Shown here one piece after another: positions 26,836 through 35,082 of a stretch of DNA of 64,000 nt. The DNA comes from CALNBC01 sp040768925 (GTDB taxonomy: Bacteria > Bacillota > Clostridia > Christensenellales > CALWSW01), in assembly GCA_040768925.1 (NCBI GenBank), contig JAXGLZ010000001.1, positions 868,001 to 932,000 on the forward strand, read 5' to 3'. Position 1 is the first letter of the stretch, and the number at the start of each line of letters is the position of its first letter. A program made the translations under genes and the position numbers. A model generated the notes under the pieces. That model saw only the letters and a program-made list of their open reading frames with translations, was not told the origin of the DNA and did not search any database.

Positions 26836-27066
26836 CTATTGCTTGCTTTCAATCAGGTTGACGACGTCTTTGACAAGCTTGATGTCCTTGATGTCCTCGT
26901 CCGGCAGGGAAATGCCAAAATCGTCTTCCAGCGCCATGATCAGCTCGACGATCGAAAGGGAATCCGCGCCAAGGTCCTCGCTGATGCTGGCTTCCATCGC
27001 AACGTCCTTTGCATCGCAGCCCAGCGTGGCCACCAGAACGTTTTTCACTTTTTCGAAAGTTGCCAT
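26836..27066 (-). CDS. acpP: Acyl carrier protein
   Basis: This is the 76-residue carrier of growing acyl chains. The phosphopantetheine-bearing Ser36 lies in LGADSLSIVELIMALED. Acidic helices and length match AcpP. It is the promoter-proximal gene of the fatty-acid cluster, eight bases before accB, with a strong GGAGG site. Confidence 0.97.
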   Translation of the reverse strand: MATFEKVKNVLVATLGCDAKDVAMEASISEDLGADSLSIVELIMALEDDFGISLPDEDIKDIKLVKDVVNLIESKQ

Positions 27067-27090
27067 GGGTGATATCCTCCATTTACTTCA

Positions 27091-27111
27091 ACAATTTTAA
27101 TTAAATTTTGT
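27091..27111 (-). promoter_or_regulatory. Candidate FabT operator overlapping the acpP start site
   Basis: This is an imperfect 21-bp palindrome (outer ACA/TGT, central TTTAATTAAA) located where transcription from the acpP promoter should start. A MarR/FabT gene lies in the same operon, so it is a natural autoregulatory target. It does not closely copy the published streptococcal site. Confidence 0.45.
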
Positions 27112-27117
27112 AAAGCA

Positions 27118-27146
27118 TTTATAATACTTTTTGGCGGGATTGTCAA
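27118..27146 (-). promoter_or_regulatory. Sigma-A promoter of the fatty-acid operon
   Basis: On the minus strand, TTGACA (27146-27141) and TATAAA (27123-27118) are separated by 17 bases. The leader to the acpP ATG is about 45 bases. Confidence 0.75.
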
Positions 27147-27328
27147 GGGGAAAACGGATGTTGTAAGGATACCGTAAGGATTTCGATCCTGCGATCGGGC
27201 GATTAAAGCGGCGGATGCCAAAGGTCTCCTTTGCGGCCGTTCGGGTTTTTGAAACCTGAATCGGCGGCATCGGAGACCGCGTTTTCTTGAATGGATTGAT
27301 TTCCCGGTGCAATCGGGGCTTTTTCCGG

Positions 27329-28528
27329 TCAAAGCTTTTTCCGCAAAATATCCATGGATTTCAGGGGCTCTTCGGCATAAAGCCAAAGCCTTTGGGCCGG
27401 GTGCGGCGCGCAAGACACGGCTTCGCCCGCTTCGGTTTCCAGCCGGACCACCGAAAGCGCCTTGCCGAGGCCGCCGGGGGTCAGGCGCTCCAGAGCGTCC
27501 GCGGCAAAGAAGCGGTTTTTCTGAAGGATCAGCGCCCGGCTGTTTGCCGGGTCGGATTCCAGCACCGCGGCGACAAATTCGTGGGTCTGGGGGCAGTCGT
27601 TGCAGTCGGTCTGCTCCGCCGGGCCGCCGCCGAAGTAAAACCCCGTGGTATACGGCCGGTGCCGGGGCTTTTCCAGCTCGGCTTCCAGCCTTTCGTCAAA
27701 GGGTTTCCCAGCGGCAAGATCGTTCAAGGCAAGCCGGTACGCGTTGGTGATCGCGGCGACATACAGGGCGGTTTTCATCCGGCCTTCAATCTTTGCGCTT
27801 TTCACTCCGGCATTTTGCAGTTCCTTCAGGTGGGCGATCATGTTCAGATCCCGGGAATTGAGAAGATACGTCCCCCGCCCGTCCTCGAGAACGGGCATCC
27901 AAAGCCCGTCCTTACCGCGCTCGCGAAGCTCGTATTCCCAGCGGCAGGGCTGGACGCATTCGCCCCGGTTGCCGTCCCTGCCGTTCAAAAAATTGCTGAG
28001 CAGGCAGCGCCCGGAATAGGAGACGCACATCGCCCCGTGAACGAAGGCCTCAAGCTCCAGCGTTTTTGGGGTTTCCTGCCGGATCTCGCGGATTTCCGCC
28101 ATGGAAAGCTCCCGGGCAAGGACGACGCGTTTGATCCCCAAAGCGTGCCAGAAGCGGGCGGAGGCGGCGTTGGTGGTGTTCGCCTGGGTGGAAAGGTGCA
28201 GCTCCATCTGGGGGATGTGGGTCAGCGAGGCCTCGATCACCGCCGGGTCCGTGACGATCAGCGCGTCCACATTGCAGCTTTGCAAGGTTTTTAGGGTTTC
28301 CGGCAGGGCTTTCAGGTCTTCGTTGCGCAAAAAGGCGTTTACGGTGACGTAGATCCGCTTGTTGCGGGCGTGGGCGTAGTTCGCGGCTTCGAAAAGCTCG
28401 TCAAAGGTGAAATTTTCCGCCATGGCGCGAAGCCCGAAGGATTTTGCGCCGCAATAAACGGCGTCCGCCCCGTAATGAAGGGCGTATTTCAGCCTTTCGA
28501 AATTGCCGGCGGGGGATAAAAGCTCCAT
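27329..28528 (-). CDS. Peptidase U32 family protein (TrhP/YrrN-O-like)
   Basis: Members of U32 include collagenase-like proteins and the tRNA U34 hydroxylation factors TrhP. The 399-residue protein has the family start MELLSPAGNFERLKYALHYGADAVYCG. It also has the U32 signature EAFVHGAMCVSYSGRCLLSNFLNGRDGNRGECVQPCRW with its cluster of cysteines. ATG 28528 follows GGAGGG; an upstream in-frame ATG at 28546 lacks a site. The likely role is tRNA hydroxylation rather than proteolysis (family knowledge). An R2 element abuts its 5' end. Confidence 0.88.
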   Translation of the reverse strand: MELLSPAGNFERLKYALHYGADAVYCGAKSFGLRAMAENFTFDELFEAANYAHARNKRIYVTVNAFLRNEDLKALPETLKTLQSCNVDALIVTDPAVIEASLTHIPQMELHLSTQANTTNAASARFWHALGIKRVVLARELSMAEIREIRQETPKTLELEAFVHGAMCVSYSGRCLLSNFLNGRDGNRGECVQPCRWEYELRERGKDGLWMPVLEDGRGTYLLNSRDLNMIAHLKELQNAGVKSAKIEGRMKTALYVAAITNAYRLALNDLAAGKPFDERLEAELEKPRHRPYTTGFYFGGGPAEQTDCNDCPQTHEFVAAVLESDPANSRALILQKNRFFAADALERLTPGGLGKALSVVRLETEAGEAVSCAPHPAQRLWLYAEEPLKSMDILRKKL

Positions 28529-28539
28529 TTTGCCCTCCA

Positions 28540-28814
28540 TAGCCATAGCGGTATCATTCGAACCCGTTTTTGAGGCCGCGGGCCGCCCCGGTGCCGCGTT
28601 GCCGGCCCTCGAAAGGCCCCGGCCTTCCCGGCGTGCCTCCGCCTTGCCCCGGAACAGCCCGCAGCCTCAAAAAGATTCGGTCTTGCGGGAGCGGATTTTT
28701 ACGGCCGGCAAGGACAGACGACGACGGCGGGCTTTCGCCCGCCTGGAAGGATAACGCAGCCAGACGCAAATCATACGCCCCGCAAGGCGGGTTCGGATGA
28801 TACCGCTTTGGCTA
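28540..28814. repeat. R2 element, copy 1 (long terminal inverted repeats)
   Basis: This 275-bp intergenic element has terminal inverted repeats: GGTATCATTCGAACCCG at 28550-28566 and its complement at 28788-28804. The similarity extends outward to TAGCC...GGCTA ends. The interior is GC-rich and matches copy 2 (38380-38658) over nearly its whole length. It has no coding capacity. It looks like a non-autonomous MITE-like element or a large structured RNA/DNA repeat. It lies directly before the U32 gene. Confidence 0.75.
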
Positions 28815-28900
28815 GCAAGAGAACGCCCTTATTTGCAAAGAAGCGTTCCTCCGCCTGTCCAAAAGCCCCGGGATTGTCACGGGCTGCCCCAAAATCCGCA

Positions 28901-29035
28901 ATCAAAACTGACGACATGAGCCGGAATCACAGATTCCGGCACCTCATCAAGGATTGATGCCGGCTGCGCCGACGACTGTGGCGTCAGTTTTGCCGTACTA
29001 TTTCGGACACTGGCGCCCGAAATTTCCCTGCGCGA
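28901..29035 (-). repeat. R1 structured repeat, copy A
   Basis: The outer inverted arms CAAAACTGACG (28903-28913) and CGTCAGTTTTG (28982-28992) enclose a small hairpin CCGGAATC/GATTCCGG. A second hairpin follows, ATTTCGG (29000-29006) pairing with CCGAAAT (29017-29023). Related copies are at 30461-30595 and 60020-60155. It starts about 60 bases after the mltG stop on the minus strand. Confidence 0.75.
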
Positions 29036-29096
29036 CAGCAGCGTTAATCCCCGCGGGCGAAGGCCCGCAGGTCTTTGCCGCCCTTTTGGGGCGTAA

Positions 29097-30296
29097 TCAG
29101 CCGGGATTCGCCTCGTCCGCCTGCTGCCAGAGCGCCCTGTATTTTTCGACGTTCTTGTTGTGCTCTTCCAGGGTTTTTGCGAAAACCAGTTCCCCGGATT
29201 CCGGTTCCTTGAGGCAGAAATACAAGTAGCCGCCCTTTAAAAGGTCCCCGTCCGGATAAAGCGCGGCCTCGATGGCGGCCTTCCCGGGGTTGCAGATCGG
29301 CCCGAGGGGAAGCCCCGTATTGACGTAGGTGTTATAGGGGGAAACCGTCGCCAGTTCTTCCGCTGTAAAGATGAGCTTCCGGCTCTTCAGGATGTATTGG
29401 ATGGTCGCGTCCGACTGGAGCGGCATATCTTTTTTCAGCCTGTTGTGGAACACGGCGGAAACCCCGGCAAAATCCGCGGATTTCGCCTCTTTTTCGATCA
29501 GGGAGGCCAGGGTGATTACCTGGTCCATGGTCATGTTCAGCTCTTCCGCCCGAAGGATGTACGCTTCGGAGATCACGCCGTAAAACCGGGTGGTCATTTT
29601 GTTGATGACGGTTTCTTCGCTGCTGCCCTCGTAAGCCTCATAGGTGTCTGGGAAGAGATAGCCCTCCAGGGCGTAAGCCCTGCCCTCGGCCTCGCCGGGG
29701 GTGATCATCAGCTCGTTGGTGGTGACGCCCTTCATCGTGGAGCAAAGCTGAAGGAACCGGTCGGCAGAGGTCAAAACCCCCTGCTGGACCAGGCTTTCCG
29801 CCATGCCTTCGGCGGTCAGGCCTTCGATCAGGGTGTATTTGATGGTTTTTTGCACCGTGCCGTCCCCGGCGGCAAGCATATCCACAATTTCGGGGATGGT
29901 CATGCCGCGGTTGAAGGTATAGGTCCCGGAACGCAGCTTCGAGCCGACGCCGGTGAAATCCACATAGATCTTGAAAACCGCCTTGTTCCTGATGAGCTGG
30001 TTCGCTCCCGGGGAGCCGTCCTCCTGTTCGTCGTAAAGCAGGTTCGCGATGGCGCTGGAGGAGGAGCCTTTTTTGACCGTCACCACGACGGGGGTTTCGT
30101 TCTGCTCGTCAACAGGGCGGTAGAACCTGTTCATCACCACGTTAAAACCGATGACCGCCAAAGAAAGCGCCAAAGCCAGGCTGATCAGGAACACCACGGC
30201 CGGGCGCAGGATCCGCCAGGCGCGCTGGGGCGCGCTCAGGGCAAAAAAACTGTCCAGCGGGTCGTCCCCGGGGCGATAGGGCTTCTTCTGTGCCAA
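29097..30296 (-). CDS. mltG: Endolytic transglycosylase MltG
   Basis: This is an inner-membrane lytic transglycosylase that cuts nascent glycan strands and sets chain length. The 399 residues contain a cytoplasmic N-terminus, one membrane helix (about 33-55), a LysM-like subdomain and the YceG catalytic domain. The catalytic Glu268 is in ITLASLIEKEAKS, followed by VFHNRLKKDMPLQSDATIQY. A structured repeat (R1) lies downstream and another upstream. Confidence 0.94.
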   Translation of the reverse strand: MAQKKPYRPGDDPLDSFFALSAPQRAWRILRPAVVFLISLALALSLAVIGFNVVMNRFYRPVDEQNETPVVVTVKKGSSSSAIANLLYDEQEDGSPGANQLIRNKAVFKIYVDFTGVGSKLRSGTYTFNRGMTIPEIVDMLAAGDGTVQKTIKYTLIEGLTAEGMAESLVQQGVLTSADRFLQLCSTMKGVTTNELMITPGEAEGRAYALEGYLFPDTYEAYEGSSEETVINKMTTRFYGVISEAYILRAEELNMTMDQVITLASLIEKEAKSADFAGVSAVFHNRLKKDMPLQSDATIQYILKSRKLIFTAEELATVSPYNTYVNTGLPLGPICNPGKAAIEAALYPDGDLLKGGYLYFCLKEPESGELVFAKTLEEHNKNVEKYRALWQQADEANPG

Positions 30297-30428
30297 TTGA
30301 CGGACCTCCTGCTGCTGTTTGGAATCATTATACCCGGCGCGGCCGCCCTTGTCACGTTAACAAAGCTTTGCCGAAATAAGTCAAGGCATGACGAAACTGC
30401 TTCGCATGGCAAGCAAGCCGAACTTTGG

Positions 30429-30456
30429 GGTTTCAGGGGCCGCGGCCCCTGAAACC
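30429..30456. repeat. Perfect 28-bp palindrome flanking R1 copy B
   Basis: The sequence from 30429 to 30456 equals its own reverse complement (core GGGGCCGCGGCCCC). Similar but imperfect hairpins flank the same side of R1 copies A and C, so it may be part of the repeat unit. Confidence 0.6.
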
Positions 30457-30460
30457 TTCA

Positions 30461-30595
30461 ATCAAAATTGACGGCCCGAGCGGGAATCTGTGATTCCGGC
30501 GCCCCATCAAGGATTGATGCCGGCTGCGCCGATGGCCCCGGCATCAGTTTCGCCGTGCTATTTTGGGCATGCCCAAAATTTTCCCTGCGCGAAGC
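30461..30595 (-). repeat. R1 structured repeat, copy B
   Basis: This is the same layout as copy A. The second hairpin is ATTTTGGGC pairing with GCCCAAAAT, where copy A has ATTTCGG with CCGAAAT. The C-G to T-A change is compensated, which supports a selected hairpin. It lies between the RNase J stop (30649) and the mltG start, downstream of RNase J. Apart from this repeat and the 30429-30456 palindrome, nothing else is seen in 30297-30648. Confidence 0.75.
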
Positions 30596-30648
30596 GTCAA
30601 TCCTTCGGCGGCAAAAGCCCGCAGGCCTTTGCTGTCGCCCCGAAAGGG

Positions 30649-32304
30649 TCAGACCTCCTGAATGATGGGCAATATCACCGGGTTGCGCTTGGTTTTTTTA
30701 TAGAAAAAGTCCTTCAGGGCGCCCCTTGTGTTGTTTTTGATGCCGGACCAGTCCGAGCGCGGGCGGGAACCGAATTCCTGCATGACTTTTTTCGCGACCT
30801 CCCGGGCTTCGTCGATCAGCTCTTCGCTTTCCCGCACATAGACAAAGCCCCGGGTGATCACGTCCGGCCCGGCGAGCAGCTTGCCGTTTTTCTTGGAAAG
30901 GGAGACGACGACGACGACCAGCCCGTCCTCGGAGAGCAGCTTTCTATCCCGAAGGACGATGTTGCCGATGTCCCCCACGCCGGAGCCGTCGATCATGATG
31001 GAGCCGGAAGAGACGGCGGAGGTCTTTTTCATGCTGGTCCTGGTGAATTCGGCCACTTCGCCGATCCCCACGACCATGCAGTTTTCCGCGGGAACGCCCA
31101 GGCTTTCCGCCAGCTTGATGTGGTTCATCAGATGGCGGTACTCGCCGTGGACGGGGATGAAGTATTTCGGCTTGGTCAGGGCGAGGATGAGCTTTTGCTC
31201 CTCCTGCCTTGCGTGGCCGGAAACGTGAACGTCCGCCATGTCCTTATAGATCACGGTGGCGCCCTTTTCGCAGAGCTGGTTGATCACGTTGGAAACGGAT
31301 TTTTCGTTCCCCGGGATGGCGGAGGCGCTGACGATGATCAGATCCCCCTGGCCGATGACCAGCTTGTGGGCGGAGCCCGCCATGCGGGAAAGCCCGCTCA
31401 TCGGCTCGCCCTGGCTGCCGGTGGTGATCACGCAGATCTGGTCGTCCCGGTATTTTTTCAGCTTGTCGATGTCCACCACGTCCCGCTCGGGAACGTTCAG
31501 ATAGCCCAGCTCCGCGGCCAGGGCGGAAATGTTCAGCATGCTCCGTCCCTGGAAGCAGACCTTCCGGCCGTGGCGGAGCGCGCAGTCGCAGACCTGCTGG
31601 ATCCTGTGGATGTTGGAGGCGAAGGTCGCCACGATGATCCGGCCGGTGGCCGAATCGAAATAGCGCTCGAAGGTGTCTCCCACCATGGATTCGGAAAGGG
31701 TGTATCCCGGAAGCTCGGCGTTCGTGCTGTCGCTCATCAGGCAGAGTACGCCCTTCCTGCCGTATTCCGCAAAACGGGGCAGGTCCGCCGGTGCGCCGTC
31801 CACGGAGGTATAGTCGATCTTGAAATCCCCGGTGTGGATGATCACGCCCGCCGGGGTGGTGATGGCCAGGGCCATGGAGCCCGCGATGGAGTGGTTCACG
31901 TGGATGAATTCCACGCTGATGCAGCCGAGCTTGATCGTGTCCCCGGGCTGGACGGTGCGAAGGTCCGCTCCGGCGGCGATGCCGTGTTCCTCCAGCTTGT
32001 GGTTGATCAGGGCGAGGGAAAGCCTGGAGCCGTAAACCGGCACGCTGAATTTCTTCAGGGCGTAAGGCACCGCGCCGATGTGATCCTCGTGCCCGTGGGT
32101 GATGACGATGGCGCGCAGCCGCTGGGCGTTTTTTTCCAGGTAGTCCATATCCGGGATGACGAGGTCGATGCCGGGCATGTCGTCCCCCGGGAACATGGAG
32201 CCGCAGTCCACCAGGATCATGTCCTTGCCGTATTCGATGACGGTCATGTTCTTTCCGATCTCGGAAATGCCGCCAAGGGGTATGATTTTTAGTTTGGAAG
32301 CCAA
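30649..32304 (-). CDS. rnj: Ribonuclease J
   Basis: RNase J is a metallo-beta-lactamase/beta-CASP endo- and 5'-3' exoribonuclease that matures and degrades RNA in Firmicutes. The start is taken as TTG 32304 because AGGAG lies seven bases before it; the open frame extends a little further. The product has 551 residues. The metal-binding motif is ITHGHEDHIGAVPY. Later motifs include DSTNAELPG, ASNIHRIQQV and ITTGSQGEPM, and the C-terminal domain is present. One RNase J gene is in the window. The leader is long and structured. Confidence 0.95.
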   Translation of the reverse strand: MASKLKIIPLGGISEIGKNMTVIEYGKDMILVDCGSMFPGDDMPGIDLVIPDMDYLEKNAQRLRAIVITHGHEDHIGAVPYALKKFSVPVYGSRLSLALINHKLEEHGIAAGADLRTVQPGDTIKLGCISVEFIHVNHSIAGSMALAITTPAGVIIHTGDFKIDYTSVDGAPADLPRFAEYGRKGVLCLMSDSTNAELPGYTLSESMVGDTFERYFDSATGRIIVATFASNIHRIQQVCDCALRHGRKVCFQGRSMLNISALAAELGYLNVPERDVVDIDKLKKYRDDQICVITTGSQGEPMSGLSRMAGSAHKLVIGQGDLIIVSASAIPGNEKSVSNVINQLCEKGATVIYKDMADVHVSGHARQEEQKLILALTKPKYFIPVHGEYRHLMNHIKLAESLGVPAENCMVVGIGEVAEFTRTSMKKTSAVSSGSIMIDGSGVGDIGNIVLRDRKLLSEDGLVVVVVSLSKKNGKLLAGPDVITRGFVYVRESEELIDEAREVAKKVMQEFGSRPRSDWSGIKNNTRGALKDFFYKKTKRNPVILPIIQEV

Positions 32305-32365
32305 TGTAATTCTCCTGTTTTTGTCGTTTGGACGCAAAAACCGAAGGCTTTTTGCCGCGCAAGCG

Positions 32366-32396
32366 AAAAAACCGAAAAGCGATCTTGCCTTTTCGG
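32366..32396 (-). promoter_or_regulatory. Terminator-like hairpin in the RNase J leader
   Basis: On the minus strand, CCGAAAAG (32396-32389) pairs with CTTTTCGG (32379-32372) over a nine-base loop, followed by six T residues. It lies between the predicted rnj promoter (32545-32573) and the rnj start. It may therefore be a leader attenuator. It could instead be the distal terminator of the upstream nucleotidyltransferase gene. Confidence 0.55.
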
Positions 32397-32544
32397 GTCT
32401 TCGCGGCGCGAAAGCCGCAAAACCAGCAGTTCAATTGCGGCCGCCGTTTCCGCCGCGCCCGTCCACACCGGCGGCGGAACGGCGCGCCTTTCAAGGTGCG
32501 TTCCGTTCAGAAGAGCGCCGAATAACGGCACTCGTATCCTATGA

Positions 32545-32573
32545 AGTATAACTCTTTTGTCCGCAGTTGGCAA
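32545..32573 (-). promoter_or_regulatory. Sigma-A-like promoter of RNase J
   Basis: On the minus strand, TTGCCA (32573-32568) and TATACT (32550-32545) are separated by 17 bases. The implied leader is about 235 bases. Confidence 0.6.
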
Positions 32574-32598
32574 GGAAAACACCTTTTGGGGCAAAGGG

Positions 32599-34971
32599 TC
32601 AGCGCTTTTCCTTATCCTTGAGCATTTTTTCCACTTTTTTCGCGTAGATGTCCGCCAGGGATTCGGAATATTCCTCGGAAAATGACTGGGCGATGACCCG
32701 CATATGCCTGGCCGTCGCGTCCGGAAGAAGGTTGACCCAGCCGCCCCGGCGAATGATGCGGATCCCTTCGGTCATATCCGTCGAACCGCCGCTGTCCTGG
32801 GCCACCAGCCGGAAGATCCTGCCGATATCCTTGACGGAAACGGCCACGGAACGTTCCGCCCGGCAGCTTTTCGGCAGGGTGGCGTAAAGGTCTTCCGCGG
32901 TCATGCCTTTTTCGGAAAGCCGGGCGCAAAGCATCAGCGCGGCGCCAAAGGGATCGCGCAGCAGCTCGGCCGTCAGGGTTTCCTTGTCCGCCATGGTTTT
33001 TTTCAGCTCCCGCTTCGGCAGCCGGAAGAGCCGCGCGCCGCTGCGCTCCGCGATTTTTTCCATGCCCGGGCCGGCGGTCACGTCCGCAAAAAGCTCCCGC
33101 TCGCCCAGGATCACGTCCATCTCGGCAAAAAGGGCGTAAAGCTCGCCTTCCGTCAGTTCGCCGGAAGGGATGAACAGGCTCAGGCGGTCCCCCTTGACGG
33201 AAAGGGCCGTGCCTTTCTTCCTTCGGGCAAGCACCGCGGCGGCTTCGCCGTCCGGCGCGGAGGCGGTGGAATAGCCGCACATGGAGAACAGCAGTTTTAA
33301 AAGCTCTTCCTCCATCCCGCCGCCGGTCAGGGCGATAAAACCGCCGACCGCGCGCAGCTTCGGGCTGTTCACCCGTTTCAGCAGTTCCATGCGGTAAAGG
33401 GCGGTGATCTCCGCGGCGGGGATAAAGGCGCCTATCCTGTCTCCCTGGCAGGCGCCGCATCCTTCCCAATAGGCGATCTCAACCTCCTGCACGCTGCCCC
33501 GGCCCGCGTCGTTGCCCTTGCCGTCCATCAGGCGCAGGGTGATCCCGTCGCCGTCCCGGCCGGCATAAACGGCCCCGCCGCTCAATAAGGCCCGGGCGCC
33601 GCTCCTGGCCGCGGGCAGCACGGTCCTGCCCATGTCCAGAACGTCGCAGCCCCCCTCCAGCAGCCCCGCGGCGACGGCTACTTTTGCCATGTGGCCGGCA
33701 TTTGTGCCGTCGGACGCGACGGCGACGCTGCCCCATTCGCCGACGACCGAAGCGACGGCCCTGCCCAGCCTGCACAGCCGTTCGCCGGTCAGCTCGTATC
33801 GTTTGCCTTCCACCATGCAGCCGGAAAAAACCGGCGGCGCGCAGTCGCTCCACAGGCAGTCCCGGGTCATCGTCGCGCCTTCCTCCACGGTTTTTTGCGG
33901 CCAGATCCGCACGCCGCTCTTGACGGTCGCGCCTTCGCAGATCATGCTTTCTTCCGCTACTACGGAATGCTCAAAGACCGAGGCGTTCCTGCCGACATAC
34001 GCCCGGTCGCAGACGATCGCTCCGCGGATCTCCGCCCGGCCGCCCACGTCCACGCCCCGCCAGAGGATGCTGCGGCGGATGCTGGCGTCCTCGCCCACGG
34101 TGGTTTCGCTGCCGAGAACGGAATAGGACTCCACCACCGCGCCCCGCTCGACTGCGCAGTTCGCCCCGAGATAGCAGGGGCCTTTTAGGGTGCAGCCGTC
34201 GGAGATCCTGGCCCCGTCCTCGACGTATACGCCGTTGATCAGCTTGGCTTCCGGCAGCTCCAGCTTGCATTTGCCGTCAAAAATATCCCTGTGGGCGGCG
34301 AGATACTGCTCGGCCCCGCCGATGTCGCACCAATAGCTTTCGGTGGTCATGCCGAAGATGCTCTCGCCGCTTTCCATCAGCCTGGGGAAAACGTCCATGG
34401 AAAAATCGAATTTTTCGCCGGGCTTGAAGCCCTTCCAGACGGAGGGCTCAAGGATGTACATGCCGGTGTTGACCTGGTCGGAAACGGCCATGGACCAGCC
34501 GGGCTTTTCGATGAACCGGGTGATCCTGTTGTTTTCGTCCGTGACGGCCACGCCGAACTGAAGGGGTTTTTCCACCCGTTTCAGGATGATGGTCGCGGCG
34601 CCGCCGTGGCTTTCGTGGAATGAAAGGGCGGCGGTGATGTCCACGTCCGTCAGCGCGTCCCCGGAGATGACGAGCACCCGTTCCCGGCTGCCGACGGCGG
34701 CCAGCACGCCCCCGGCCGTTCCGAGGGGCGAATCCTCCACGGAATAGCTGAGGTTCATCCCCGCCCGCTCGCCGCCGCCGAAATAGCGTTCCACGACTTT
34801 TGGCAGATAGCCCAGGGTCACCGTTGCGAAAGTGATTCCGTGGCGGCGCAGCAGCCGCAAAGTATGCAGAAGAAGAGGCCTGTTCATCACGGGCACCATC
34901 GGCTTTGGCAGGGTGCATGTCATCGGGCGTAATCTGGTGCCGGACCCTCCGGCAAGTATTACTGTTTTCAT
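32599..34971 (-). CDS. Nucleotidyltransferase with beta-helix and degenerate phosphomannomutase-like domain
   Basis: The ATG at 34971 gives 790 residues. Domain 1 (about 1-235) is a sugar-phosphate nucleotidyltransferase with MKTVILAGGSGTRLRPMTCTLPKPM and a catalytic-type VLVISGDALTDVDI. Domain 2 (about 250-370) is a left-handed beta-helix of hexapeptide repeats. Domain 3 (about 390-790) resembles phosphomannomutase/phosphoglucomutase, with VASDGTN and a GRDGDGITLRL metal-loop-like motif. The phosphoserine loop (TASHNP type) is not recognisable, so mutase activity is doubtful. It likely makes an NDP-sugar for glycans. The substrate is unknown. Confidence 0.85.
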   Translation of the reverse strand: MKTVILAGGSGTRLRPMTCTLPKPMVPVMNRPLLLHTLRLLRRHGITFATVTLGYLPKVVERYFGGGERAGMNLSYSVEDSPLGTAGGVLAAVGSRERVLVISGDALTDVDITAALSFHESHGGAATIILKRVEKPLQFGVAVTDENNRITRFIEKPGWSMAVSDQVNTGMYILEPSVWKGFKPGEKFDFSMDVFPRLMESGESIFGMTTESYWCDIGGAEQYLAAHRDIFDGKCKLELPEAKLINGVYVEDGARISDGCTLKGPCYLGANCAVERGAVVESYSVLGSETTVGEDASIRRSILWRGVDVGGRAEIRGAIVCDRAYVGRNASVFEHSVVAEESMICEGATVKSGVRIWPQKTVEEGATMTRDCLWSDCAPPVFSGCMVEGKRYELTGERLCRLGRAVASVVGEWGSVAVASDGTNAGHMAKVAVAAGLLEGGCDVLDMGRTVLPAARSGARALLSGGAVYAGRDGDGITLRLMDGKGNDAGRGSVQEVEIAYWEGCGACQGDRIGAFIPAAEITALYRMELLKRVNSPKLRAVGGFIALTGGGMEEELLKLLFSMCGYSTASAPDGEAAAVLARRKKGTALSVKGDRLSLFIPSGELTEGELYALFAEMDVILGERELFADVTAGPGMEKIAERSGARLFRLPKRELKKTMADKETLTAELLRDPFGAALMLCARLSEKGMTAEDLYATLPKSCRAERSVAVSVKDIGRIFRLVAQDSGGSTDMTEGIRIIRRGGWVNLLPDATARHMRVIAQSFSEEYSESLADIYAKKVEKMLKDKEKR

Positions 34972-35021
34972 ATTTTGCTCCCATTGGATTACTTTCCCGA
35001 TTATTCTTTCCAAAAAGGGCG

Positions 35022-35054
35022 CAAAAAAGCCGGGCAGAACCAAATTGCCCGGCT
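35022..35054 (-). terminator. Intrinsic terminator of the SleB-type hydrolase gene
   Basis: On the minus strand a perfect nine-base stem (AGCCGGGCA with TGCCCGGCT, 35054-35028) with a nine-base loop is followed by six T residues. It lies 28 bases after the stop codon. Confidence 0.9.
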
Positions 35055-35082
35055 TAATTTTGTGGATGCGCGGCGAAAACGA

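Noticed and set aside
28540..29035. Possible CRISPR array or tandem repeats
   Set aside because: The repeats are dispersed, long, internally palindromic and not regularly spaced; no cas gene is present.
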